From Inia geoffrensis (lineage: Eukaryota > Chordata > Mammalia > Artiodactyla > Iniidae): a stretch of DNA of 64,000 nt. Below are positions 1 to 9,949 of this stretch, piece by piece. Each line of letters starts with the position of its first letter. The first letter of the stretch is position 1. The notes below the pieces were generated by a model. It searched no databases. It was given only the letters and a program-made list of their open reading frames with translations, and was not told where the DNA came from. Made by a program: the position numbers and the translations under genes. The DNA is taken from positions 149,372,237-149,436,236 of the forward strand of contig CM070899.1 in NCBI GenBank assembly GCA_036417435.1. Direction: 5' to 3'.

Positions 1-178
1 AGGAAGGGGGAATATGGGGAATTATTGTTTAATGCGTACAGAGTTTCAGTTTTGCAAGGTAAACAGTTCTGGAGATCCGTTGCACAACAATGTGAATGTT
101 TTTAACACTGCTGAGCTGCACACTTAAAAATGGTGGAGATGGTGAATTTTATGTTTTATGTATTTTACCACAAGCAAA
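1..178 (+). mobile_element. Old L1 (L1M-type) 3' end fragment
   Basis: The segment matches the familiar L1M 3' end: GCACAACAATGTGAATG, then ACACTTAAAAATGGT, a T-rich stretch TTTTATGTTTTATG and an A-rich tail near 170-188. It is truncated by the window start. Plus orientation, antisense to NTRK3. Confidence 0.75.
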
Positions 179-544
179 AAAGAAAAACAAAACTCTGTGC
201 CCATCCTCCAGGCTGCCTCAGGGGCCGCCACCTTGGAAGGACACTTGGAGGACAGGAAATTGGCTCTTCCCAAAGGCCTCTGTGGGCCCAGAACATCTCA
301 GGCCCCAGGTTGGACTCACTTGTGCCCAAGGAGTCATTTCTAATCTAGCCCAACCCCACTGCACATCACTGGGCAAGTCACATGTCACCCCACCTGTAAA
401 ACAGGAGGAGGGCATTTGCCTTCAGTACAAGCAGGTGCCCTTTGTTGAGGCCTCTTGTGGACGTTTGTAGGCAGCCTGCATAGAAAACCACTTGAGAGCA
501 AATAAGCAGGCCTTTGCTACAAGGCCATGGTCATTGGTGGAGGA

Positions 545-770
545 GACCCAGGCTATGGAACCCTGCCATAGCTGGATTTGAACCTGCCCTTGCCACTTCC
601 TAACTTTGTGACCCTCTGTGACTTTCTGGATCTTTCTGAGCTTAGATTTCCTCCTCTGTAAAATGGGAAAATAATGCTCATCAACTAGAGCTGTTCTGAG
701 GATGAGAGATGATTCTTGCTGAGTAGCTGGCACACAGAAGGCACTCAATAAGTGATATTTTGATGGTGAT
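545..770 (+). mobile_element. MIR SINE fossil
   Basis: Shows the MIR core in sense order: GGATTTGAACCTG, a degraded 'gtgacc' block, TCCTCTGTAAAATGGG, GAGGATGAGAG and GGCACTCAATAAGTG. Heavily diverged. Confidence 0.75.
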
Positions 771-1864
771 TACTCTGAGTTTTAACCACCCATGCTGTCA
801 GTCAGAGCAACCACGTGCCTGCTCTCAGGCTCACAGCCCACTGCAGGGCTGGGGTCCCTGGGAGATGTTACCCCCAGGCCACATGTGACTGTGCTGCTTC
901 TGTGTCCCACACCAGGACCAGAAACTCGATGATGTCACCACCAGCATCGACACAGTGTCTGCTCCCCTCACACAGGAGTCTGACTTTATGTTAACCCTTG
1001 TGAGAGGAGGAGCTTTAGGGTACCTGGGACTCCCTTGGCCTAAGAGTTCTTCATTCTCATCAAACCCACATGTCTATAAACCCAGCCTGCGCCCCGCCAT
1101 CAAGGCTCTTCTCCATCCCAGCTGCAAGAACATTTCATACCAAAGAGGGCGTGACATCACCCACCTGGTCTCTCTCACAACACAGCCTGGATGACAGATG
1201 CCATAGCAACAGCCCTAGCAACGATGACAGGAGACAACCTCTTGGACACAGACGGATGGGAAACTTGTAAACAACCACCAGCCACTATGCAGGAAGGTCT
1301 GCAGAGGGCCAGAGGAGCACACACGTGCGGGACGCCACCTGCCTGGGCACAGAGGGAGCCCCATTAGCCAAGCCCAACTTCCCCCTTCAACATCGAAGGG
1401 AAACAATCAATGGGAAAGGGACAGGGGAGGCTGGAAATCCCTCTGATCTGCAGCAAATTAAGTTTAATCCTCTCCAGCCAGCTGTGCGCTCTCCGCTCCT
1501 ACCTGGCAGCTCCCTGATACCCGGATCCTGGGCAGCTAGAACACTGCAGCTGTGCTGGGATCCCTGAGCCACTCGAGGCTGTACCCTCGGAGCAGAAGGC
1601 TGGCCTCCTGGCTTCGGTGCTCTACAGCCATGGAACCCAGCAGAAGCCTAGGAGTTAGAACCAATCCTGTTCCCCTCGCCTGGGGTGGAACTCTGCAAGA
1701 AGTCATCATTCTCCTTGGACAAGGTTGACCAAGCCCGGGCCTCCACCAGCCCCACTGTGAGGGCATTTCCATTTACAGAGCACTTCATTCTGGTGAGAAC
1801 TGAAGCTCCTGGGGTGGTGACCTGTCCGGGCTTCCAGGGGTGATTAAGGTCAAAATCAACACTA
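771..1864. other. Intron segment with no recognised element
   Basis: Unique-looking sequence of moderate GC. No repeat family, coding potential or structured RNA was recognised. Open frames here are short and overlap on both strands. Confidence 0.5.
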
Positions 1865-2080
1865 GAAGAACATTGATGACGGTGACTGACACACATCGAG
1901 CACTTCCGGGTCCAGTCCCTGCAACTGAGTAAATTACAGTCGTGCTCTGCACACCCCTCTGAGATGGATGACATTACCCCACTGCACACACAATGAAACC
2001 AGGGCCCCAGGGATGACTTGCCTGAAGTCACAGAGCAATCACTGCGAAACTTGCTTTCAAACCCAGGAATGCCCTCACCT
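1865..2080 (-). mobile_element. MIR SINE fossil
   Basis: Reverse-orientation MIR: GAGCACTTCCGGGTCC, GAGATGGATGACATTACCCCACT, AATGAAACCAGGGCCC, GACTTGCCTGAAGTCACAGAGC and a terminal AAACCCAGGAATG block. Confidence 0.7.
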
Positions 2081-2580
2081 CCTCCCTCACTCCAACTGGC
2101 CCAGCCTACAATGTCACCTGTATGCTGCCGGGAGAGAACAGCTTCAAATGCCTACAGAAAATCTCCAAGTAAATCTGGCTACAATTTAGCAGGTTTGGGT
2201 TTAAGAGAAGATGTCATCAGAAGACCAAAATACAATAAGAGAAAATAAAATAAATGAAATAAGAAAGAAGAAGAATGCCAGCAGCAGGGATGACAATGAG
2301 AATGACAGTGGCACTGGGCCACACACAGACACACTGCAAAATCTCCCCAAGCAAGCCAACAGCTTAAGCATTTGGGACGGGGGTGGGTCTCTGAGGCAGG
2401 GGTCCAGCTAAAGGCAAGGAGAAGGGAGACAGCCCACAAGAAAAACCACAAATAAAACCCCAGCTTCTGCTACCCAGAGGGACGAGTAGGACCTCAAAGA
2501 CCCCCAAGCTAGAGACCCGTGGGCTAGCCCCCAGTGGCACCTGCCTGGGCACAGAGGGAGAAAAAAATGTGCAGGTACAC
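2081..2580. other. Intron segment, A-rich patch, no recognised element
   Basis: Includes an A/G-rich stretch at about 2208-2280 (AGAAAATAAAATAAATG, AAGAAAGAAGAAGAA). No coding signal or identifiable repeat. Confidence 0.45.
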
Positions 2581-2660
2581 AGGGCAGTTCAAATCCAGGC
2601 TCTGCCACTGAGTAGCTGTGTGATGTTGGGCAAGTCACTTAGCTTTCCTGTGCCTCACAC
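2581..2660 (+). mobile_element. MIR SINE fragment
   Basis: Short sense MIR piece: TTCAAATCCAGGCTCTGCC, AGTAGCTGTGTGATGTTGG and GCAAGTCACTTAGC. Confidence 0.75.
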
Positions 2661-2969
2661 CTGGGAAGTGCGGAGAAGACCCCCAGTGTGTGAGCCACTG
2701 AGGATGAAATACGACCAGAGATGGGAAATGGCTCAGCCCTGCAAGGCTCTTAGGAGATGTTGGCTAAGCGAAGGGCACACCCCCACCCCCACCCCGCTCC
2801 AGGCAGTGCCGGGAGCTCGAGCCAGCATCTTCCCAGCTGGAGCAAGAACCCTCATAAGGCACCTCCCTCAAGCCAGAGGACTGAGGCTGGCCACAGGACT
2901 CCATTCCCAGCCCAGGGTCTAAGACAACGCATTCATAGGGAATGATCACGGCAGGAAGGGCCCAAGAGA

Positions 2970-3110
2970 GTAACACATCCGGGGCTCTAAACCTTAGATG
3001 CACATCTGAAACTCTTGGGGCCACAGTCCCTGGGGTGGGGCTCGGTCCTCGAGTTTTTAGCAAGCTCTTCTGCGGATTCTGGTACACAGCCAGCCAGGGC
3101 TGGGAACATA
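2970..3110 (+). mobile_element. MER5-like hAT DNA-transposon fossil
   Basis: Degraded MER5-type sequence: ATGCACATCTGAAACTCTTGG, GGTGGGGCTCGG and TTTTTAGCAAGCTCTTC. Non-autonomous, extinct family. Confidence 0.5.
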
Positions 3111-3194
3111 GTGCAACACTTTCATTTTATACGAAGAAACTCTATCATTGCTAAACCTAACAGTGATGAATTTCAATTATTCTTTTCCTGGTTG

Positions 3195-3470
3195 TAAAGG
3201 AATAGAGACTCATTGCAGAATGTTTGGGGGAAAAATGAAAAGATACCAAGAAAACTAAAGTCACTCATAACCATGTCTCCCAGAGATGACCACCCTCGGC
3301 ATTGGGGGCATTTTCTGTCATCTTCATTCTTGGGCAGATGAGATACTTATGGATATACAACTTGAATCCTAGCTTTCCTTCACTTAGATTTTATGTTAAG
3401 TGTTTTATAATGTCATTACAAATTCATAGGAAAAATCAATAAGGATGAAAAAACGGAGAGATTTTAAACA
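3195..3470 (+). repeat. Ancient interspersed repeat, family not assigned
   Basis: Contains the widely dispersed pattern of a CACTCATAACCATGTCTCCC block followed by AGAGATGACCACC and a T-rich stretch. I recognise the style of an old LINE or DNA-transposon copy but cannot name the family. Confidence 0.35.
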
Positions 3471-3734
3471 TGGTAAAAAAACAAGGTAAGTAGCTAATGA
3501 ATGCCAAGGGCAGGGCCGGGACCCAGATACCATGATCCTACTTGGGTGCTCACTCCTTCACCCAAGGAGTTTGCCAACCCCCAACTGTCACACTTTATCA
3601 AGGAGTCCAGGCCAGGATGAAGAGGCAATGAGATCAGCCCCCCAGGGATGGGTGAAGGGGGCTAGCAAGGCTGGAGTCCTCTTATTGGCTGTCTCACAGG
3701 GCCAGCTCAAGGAGTCAGATTACAAACAAACAAG

Positions 3735-3860
3735 CTAATGACACAGTTCTGGAGACCAATTAGGCTGCACAATAGAAAAACTACAGGGCTGTTTGGTCCC
3801 AACAATATAAGATTAATTTATCAATACAGTTTATGTGACACTGGAGAGATAGCAACCTGA
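3735..3860. promoter_or_regulatory. AT-rich repeat-free block (candidate conserved element)
   Basis: Contains CAAGCTAATGACAC, GACCAATTAGGCTGC, AAGATTAATTTATCAATAC: several homeodomain-type TAAT cores and a CCAAT box, without recognisable repeat sequence. Conservation is a guess. Confidence 0.25.
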
Positions 3861-4051
3861 GTGAGGGTTTCTTGCAGACCTTAAATGCAGCCAGAATCTC
3901 TTGGCCAGCCAGTCCTCAGAGCAGGAGCCAGAAAGCAAACTTCTGAGCCCAGGCAGGGTGGGGCCATAGGGAAGGGGCTGCGTGGTAGCCAGCTGGGACC
4001 CAGACAACCTCTGTCACACAGGCAATGGTACGGATCCCAGAGCCCAATTGC

Positions 4052-4052
<1 letters not shown>

Positions 4053-4094
<42 letters not shown>
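4053..4094 (+). repeat. (AC)21 microsatellite
   Basis: Forty-two bases of perfect AC dinucleotide, likely polymorphic. It lies just upstream of a reverse-orientation MIR. Confidence 0.97.
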
Positions 4095-4096
<2 letters not shown>

Positions 4097-4124
4097 ATCT
4101 ACACATTCTCCCAACATGTCCTGG

Positions 4125-4330
4125 CCCTGAGTCTGGCACACAACCGGCGCTCAAACCTCACTACAAGCCTATGAGGCAGATACCACTGTTATCCCCATTT
4201 TACAGACCAGGAAACTGAAGCACAGAAAGGTTCCATGATGGCCAAGCTCACACAGCTGGCCAGGAGCAGTCTTAGGATTCAAATTAAGGCAGGTGTCAGC
4301 CTGTGCTCTTGCCTCTGAAATGGCCTTTCA
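4125..4330 (-). mobile_element. MIR SINE fossil
   Basis: Clear reverse MIR: TATGAGGCAGATACCACTG, TTATCCCCATTTTACAGACC, GGAAACTGAAGCACAG, CTCACACAGCTGG and a terminal tRNA-related part ending TGTGCTCTTGCCTC. Confidence 0.85.
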
Positions 4331-4394
4331 ATAATAAAAGAAAAATTTTTTAAATAATAATGATACAGCCCCTTCCTTGGACTCATCTCTTTCA

Positions 4395-4530
4395 GTATAC
4401 GGAGCACGTTCACATGCCGTTTCACACAGAGCTGCCTGTTGCTGTCTTGTGAAATGTCCTGTGACCCCATTTGATAGGTGGTGAAACCGAGGCAGACGCT
4501 TGGTACTCAAAGACTTGCCTGTAATGTTCA
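4395..4530 (-). mobile_element. Diverged MIR fossil
   Basis: Reverse MIR remnants: GAGCACGTTCACATG, GACCCCATTTGATAGG and GTGAAACCGAGGCAGACG. Confidence 0.5.
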
Positions 4531-4664
4531 GGTTGTCCATCTATTAGGCTGGAACTGTATAAATCTGCCATTATGGGGACCAAAAGTGGTTATCAGCACT
4601 TTGATGCCAACTGACTGCTTCCTGGAGGAAAGAGTCATAATCTACAGCTGGAGCACCCACTTCT

Positions 4665-5035
4665 AGAGGGCTGGGTGCCAGGCACCTGGCATTCTCACGG
4701 CCACTCCGGGAGGTCAGTGCTGTGATTAAGAGCAGACAAGGAGGGCTTCCCTGGTGGCACAGTGGTTGAGAGTCCGCCTGCCGATGCAGGGGACACGGGT
4801 TCGTGCCCCGGTCCGGAAAGATCCCACATGCCGCGGAGCGGCTGGGCCCGTAAGCCATGGCCGCTGGGCCTGCACGTCCGGAGCCTGTGCTCTACAACAG
4901 GAGAGGCCACAACAGTGAGAGGCCCGCGTACCACAAAAAAAAAAAAAAAAAAAAAGAGCAGACAAGGAAACGCGAGGCCCAGGGAGGGGCCATGGCCTGA
5001 TGAGCATCCCATGGCCAGGCAGTGGCCGAGTGAGG
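4665..5035 (-). mobile_element. MIR fossil interrupted by a CHR SINE
   Basis: Left part GGTGCCAGGCACCTGGC and GGTCAGTGCTGTGATTA, right part GACAAGGAAACGCGAGGCCC and AGTGGCCGAG, read as one reverse MIR once the CHR SINE at 4743-4953 and one copy of its duplication are removed. Confidence 0.65.
4743..4953 (+). mobile_element. CHR-type tRNA-derived SINE, copy 1
   Basis: Begins GGCTTCCCTGGTGGCACAG with internal pol III A box and B box (GGTTCGTGCC), the CHR body (GATCCCACATGCCGCGGAG) and an A tail. Flanked by a perfect 15-nt target-site duplication, AAGAGCAGACAAGGA, at 4728-4742 and 4954-4968. The intact duplication indicates a fairly recent retrotransposition. Inserted in an older MIR. Diagnostic of Cetacea/hippo-lineage genomes. 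Confidence 0.95.
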
Positions 5036-5039
5036 CTAA

Positions 5040-5575
5040 AGGGTCACTGTGGAACCACCGGGATCCTTTTGGGATGCTGGACTGCCTCACTGCCTGCACT
5101 CAGTGCCCCCTGAGCTCAGAGCAAGCAGTGGCGGGGAGGGAAGGGGAGGGGAGAAGGCCCTCGCGCCGGGGAGGGGGTCGAGGCTCGGTCAGCAGAAGGC
5201 AGATGTCAGTAGCTCCAGCTGGAACACCCCCAGAACACGGGCCCCATGGCACACAGTGACCTTCCCCAGAATCAGCCCAGAGGACTGTCCTTGACCAGCT
5301 GGCCAGGGCACAGTGTCACAGCAAGGCCACCCAGGAGGGTTCACTGGCCTGTGTCGCCAGGCGTGAGTGCCCGGGTGGGTGTCACAGCTGTGCCCCTGCT
5401 GCTGCCCTGTTCCCTTTCTCCCCAGAGCCCCTGCCACACACACCTCGGAGGCAGAAGAGCAGCTGGCAGGCGGAGGGTTGCACCAGGGACAAAGAGGATG
5501 GCCGGGGCAGTGGGATGGCCTGGTGCCCAGCAGCAGGGCTGGGGAGGCCCTGTGTACAGAGGCAGCATCCCCACT
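5040..5575. other. Intron segment with no recognised element
   Basis: GC-rich unique sequence with overlapping open frames on both strands (the longest 171 residues, 5189-5704 minus). None resembles a known protein and all are compositional. Confidence 0.5.
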
Positions 5576-5579
5576 GCCG

Positions 5580-5755
5580 TGCTGTGTGCTCTCGAGGTAG
5601 CCAGACTCCCACATCTCCGTTATTTCCCTCCATGTAAAATGGCCATCATAGGAGCATCCGCCTCCTTGGGCCATGGGAGGGTTAAATGAGAAGTTGCGCA
5701 CCAAGAGCTCTGGGCGTGAACTAGTGCTTGATAAAGGTGGTCATTATTGTGATCA
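5580..5755 (+). mobile_element. MIR SINE fossil
   Basis: Sense MIR remnants: TTATTTCCCTCCATGTAAAATGG, GGGTTAAATGAG, GTGCTTGATAAAGGTGG. Confidence 0.6.
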
Positions 5756-6320
5756 ATGGGGTGGGTGGGGAAGGCGTGGAAAGTTACGGCCTAGAGACTG
5801 GAGACAGAGGCGATGCCCCATGGGCAGAGGACTGAAGGACCAAGGGACAAGAGGCAGGGGAAGTGGAGTTGCAGGCAGGATGGAGCAGTCAGGTGCATTC
5901 CTTCTGTGTACTCCGGGGAGCTGCAGAGTTAACGGGACACCAGCAACACCCACATATCCACATGCCCACCTAGCTCGGGTCTCAGACTCCGCCTCTCTGA
6001 GCAGGTGCAGAGACTGTAGGACAACAGCCCCAGAGCAACCCCGCCACAGACCTCGCAGTGTTAGTGTCAAGCCCCTGTGTGAGCATCCAGCCTCAGAGGA
6101 ATGAGGCCCTAAGTTCAGACTAGGGTTTTACCTGCAAGATTGGGAGGCTGCCCCTGCGCCTGGCACCAGAGTTCAGGACCTAGAACTGAAGGGGAGGGTC
6201 AGGGCAGGCTGGGAGGTCAGAATCTGAGGCCCCAACAGCAAGTAGTTAGGAATCTCCAAGCCCCTGCCTGCCAGTACTGTAGACAAGCACCTGCAGGCTG
6301 CACTTTGGGGCCTGAACAAG
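5756..6320. other. Intron segment with no recognised element
   Basis: GC-rich unique sequence; no repeat, coding or RNA signature seen. Confidence 0.5.
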
Positions 6321-6324
6321 CCAG

Positions 6325-6555
6325 GTCCAGGGACTCACTCCCCCACCTCCCAGCTGGCTGGGGCACGTTACCCACAAACCTCTCTGAGCCTCAGTTTCCT
6401 CATCTGTCAAATGGAGCTAAGGACTTTATTAATTCCCACTTCAGCCAGCACAGTAGTAATTCCTGAGATCATCTCTGTAAAGTGGGTAGCAGGGCCTGGA
6501 TCATATTAAGACTTCAATAAACAGTAGCTCTCATAACCGTCACTATTATTCTTGT
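6325..6555 (+). mobile_element. MIR SINE fossil
   Basis: Sense MIR with CTCTCTGAGCCTCAGTTTCC, TCATCTGTCAAATGGAGC and AAGACTTCAATAAACAGTAG. Confidence 0.8.
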
Positions 6556-6559
6556 TAGG

Positions 6560-7900
6560 TTTTTTGGCCAGTGACGCCCCTTCTTGAATAGGAATGCAGG
6601 CCCAGGCGCGCCCACAAGGAAGGAGAGCTATGATGCTGAAAAGGCAAGTGCCGCTCAGACCAGCCTGCCCCTGACCTTGAGGAGTCCTCGCCTCGCTGGG
6701 GAGGCTTTTACACAAACAGTCCTGCACCATGGAGCCAGGCAGACGTTTGCAGGAGCCCCCATGCTCCGGAGGGAGCCCCTGGGGGCGGGCTCTACAGAAA
6801 GATACTGAGCCCCGGGGAGGAGGGTTAGCAAGTGCACAACTGCAGCCCTTTTCTTTGAAACGCTGACTATTTTGATAATGTTTGCTCTTTTTTTTCCCTA
6901 TAATTATCCCACTTTATTCTCCCTTAGTATTTAGTCATTTATTTTTTTCTTTTAAATGTCAGCGAGTACCACCAAGAGGACACAAGAAAGATGGGGTTTC
7001 ACATAGGGACTGCGTAGGGGGCCATGCTCCTGGGAATCAGAGGGACAGAGCCTCAAGATGAAACTGAGGGGTACCCGCCAAGAAACCACAGTGGATCTCT
7101 GCCCCCTCCACCAACGGGGTTTCTTTCCAATATGGGTCAGGGTTTCGCTTGAGTAAGAGAAGCCATTTCGTCACAGAAAGCATCAAATATGGGGCTGAAG
7201 CAGATGCGGGTTCTCCACTGGGCTGGGGAGACCAGAGGCTGCACCTCTGCCCGATCCGAAACCAGTCAGAGCTACAGAGGCCACGGCCCCCGCCCCCTCT
7301 CTGCAAATCCCAAGAATGCACCGGCCTCCACTCTCTGCTCTCCGTAGGAGGAACCCCTGGATGCTATTCAGAGAAGGCCCCCAAAGTGAGCTTCAGATGA
7401 ATGGAGCGTGAAGCGAATGGAGGGAGAGGAAAAGGGAAAACAAGCAGAAGGAGCTGGGGCAGGACTGCAGCGTGTGGTAAGGCCTCTCTCTCGTCATCTC
7501 TGCTGTAAGTCATCCCACAGTCCCAGTTCATAAAGCAGGATCACAGTGATGGGAACCAGCCAGGTGCAGCTCACTTCCCCTGTCCTGACAGCGCCAGTGT
7601 TTCCCACACAGATCCACGCAGACCACATCCTCAGCCCTCTCCAGAATTGCAAGGACCCCTGACGGCCTGGCACGCAATACGTGGAAGGCAAGGGAGGCGT
7701 GGAGCCCTGTGAGGCTGATGTAAGGGCCAAAACAACAAGGCCCAGATGCCGCCCTGGGGGCCTGATGGGCTGCAGTCAGTGGTCACTTACTGCCCTGATG
7801 TACGCGGCTGCTTCTGCCTCTGCCTTGAGCCCCTCTGCCCCCAGACAGGTGGCCCTTGAAAAGGGCAGATGTGACAAGCCAAGGGTGATCCCAGGAAGCA
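6560..7900. other. Intron segment with no recognised element
   Basis: Mostly unique sequence with a T-rich patch at about 6868-6960. Nothing attributable to a gene or a named repeat family was seen. Confidence 0.45.
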
Positions 7901-8075
7901 ACCTAGAAGTCGAGAGAGCACTGGATATGGAGTCAGGAGCATGGATGTGAGTCCTCACCCTGTTGTGTCCGCACTGTAACTCCAGGCAAGACCTCCCTTC
8001 TCTGGTCACCAGTTTTCCTCATCTGTGGACTGAAGGAAGAGAGCCAGACCATCTCGAGGTCTCCAGCTCTGAGGC
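7900..8075 (+). mobile_element. MIR-like SINE fossil
   Basis: GAGAGCACTGGATATGGAGTC, CAGGCAAGACCTCCC and TCCTCATCTGTGGACTGAAG follow the order of a sense MIR or MIR3 copy. Confidence 0.6.
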
Positions 8076-8079
8076 TGAG

Positions 8080-8687
8080 AGGCCTAACACCCAAGCAGCA
8101 CATAGGTTGCCCCAAGGCAGCACAGCGCCCCTCCCGTGTCCTTCCCTCCCTCCCCCACAACCCCTGGCCCCTGAGCATACCACGAAGGTTGCTCTCTTCC
8201 CCTCTGCAGAGGCTGCAGCCACCAGACGATCCCTCAGCGTAGATCTTGGGAAGTTCCAGGTAGATGGTGTGAGTGGATGTCATCAGCCTTAAGATGTCCA
8301 GGGAGGCTTGGGATTGCGTACGGTAAGAGGCCTACAAGTTTTACCATATCCTCATCCCAGAATATACTATCTGGCTCCATCAGTTCCATACACAGTTGTT
8401 CCAGATGTGGCCCCTAGTGGGTGGACAGAAGTTCCTAGAGGATGTCGGCTGCCCAGGGTCCTTCTGACCACGGCAGATCTTGGGATCTGGGATATTCAGC
8501 CTCAGAAGGCCCTCCTCCCTGCTCTCAGGCCCACCCTCAGCACCCAGGGCAGCACTGAGCCATCTCCATGTACCACCTGTAGCTGATGCAAATCTCCAGC
8601 AAACTCCCATCCTTGCCCTTGTTCCCACGCTCATGTCAGCAAAGGATCTTCTTTCCCATTCCACTACCAATAAAATCAATAACAATA
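8080..8687. other. Intron segment, RE1-like site only
   Basis: Unique sequence up to the L1 insertion. The only notable motif is a REST-like site at 8536-8552. Confidence 0.45.
8536..8552 (+). promoter_or_regulatory. RE1/NRSE-like motif (candidate REST site)
   Basis: CTCAGCACCCAGGGCAG fits the consensus NTYAGMRCCNNRGMSAG with one mismatch, and the next bases CAC also resemble the extended site. REST represses neuronal genes, and NTRK3 is neuronal. Single-motif matches occur by chance, so binding is unproven. Confidence 0.4.
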
Positions 8688-9004
8688 GGCACAACTAGAG
8701 CACTTACCAGGCACCCGTGGGGGACCATGGACACCTAAAGGGACGGGAGGAACCCCCGGCGACCAGGCCAGAGGTCGGGCCTGAGCTCCTGTGGCAGGAG
8801 CTCCGAGTCCAAACCGCTGGACTAACAGAGAACCTCAGACCCCAAGGAATATTCATTAGAGTGAGGCCTCCTGGAGGTCCTCATCTCAGCACCAAGACCT
8901 GGCTCTATCCAACTGCCTGCAAACTCCAGTGCTGGACGCCTCAGGCCAAACAACCAGTAAGACAGGAATACAGCCCCACCCATCAAAAAAAAAAATTAAA
9001 CAAC

Positions 9005-9884
9005 AAAAAAAAATGTTACAGATGAAGGAGCAAGGTAAAACAACCTACAAGACCAAATAAATGAAGACGAAAGAGGCAACCTACCAGAAAAAGAATTCAG
9101 AGTAATGATAGTAAAGATGATCCAAAATCTCAGAAACAGAATGGAGAAAATACAAGAAACATTCAACAAGGATTTAGAATAATTAAAGAGCAAACAAACA
9201 GTGATGAACAACACAATAACTGAAATTAAAAATACTCTAGAAGGAATCAATAGCAGAACAACTGAGGCAGAAGAACGGATAAGTGAGCTGAAGATAAAAT
9301 GGTGGAAATAACTGCCAGGGAGCCGGATAAAGAAACAAGAATGAAAAGAATTGAGAACAGTCTCAGAGACCTCTGGGACAACATTAAACACACCAACATT
9401 CGAATTATAGGGGTCCCAGAAGAAGAAGAGAAAAAGAAAGGATCTGAGAAAATATCTGAAGAGATTATAGTCGAAAACTTCTCAACATGGGAAAGGAAAT
9501 AGTCAAGTTCAGGAAGTGCAGAGAGTCCCATACAGGATAAACCCAAGGAGAAACACACCAAGACACATATTAATCAAACTATCAGAAATTAAATACAAAG
9601 AAAAAATATTAAAAGCAGCACGGGAAAAGCAACAAATAACATACAAGGGAAACCCCATAAGGTTAACAGCTGATCTTTCAGCAGAAACTCTGCAAGCCAG
9701 AAGGGAGTGGCAGGACATATTTAAAATGATGAAGGAGAAAAACCTACAACCAAGATTACTCTACCCAGCAAGGATCTCATTCAGATTCGAGGGAGAAATC
9801 AAAAGCTTCACAGACAAGCAAAAGCTACGAGAATTCAGCACCACCAAACCAGCTTTACAACAAATGCTAAAGGAACTTCTCTAA
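9005..9884 (+). pseudogene. L1 ORF1 remnant (RNA-binding chaperone)
   Basis: The L1 ORF1 product is a trimeric RNA-binding protein. Recognisable stretches are RDLWDNIKHTNIRIIGVPEE (9299-9502 frame) and the C-terminal domain 9516-9884, with YRINPRRNTPRHILIK and ARREWQDIF, ending at the normal position KELL-stop. It is broken by stops near 9057 and 9177 and by a frame change between 9502 and 9516, where a short deletion is likely. The coiled-coil N-terminus is only partly readable. Confidence 0.85.
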
Positions 9885-9949
9885 GTGGGAAACACAAGAA
9901 AAAGACCCACAAAAACAAACCCAAATCAATTAAGAAAATGGTAATAGGA

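Noticed and set aside
4053..4094. CRISPR-like or functional tandem array
   Set aside because: A plain AC dinucleotide microsatellite in a mammalian intron.
4743..4953. tRNA gene (A and B boxes with GGTTCGTGCC)
   Set aside because: The boxes belong to a tRNA-derived SINE; no cloverleaf or acceptor stem is intact. The same applies to the other six CHR copies.
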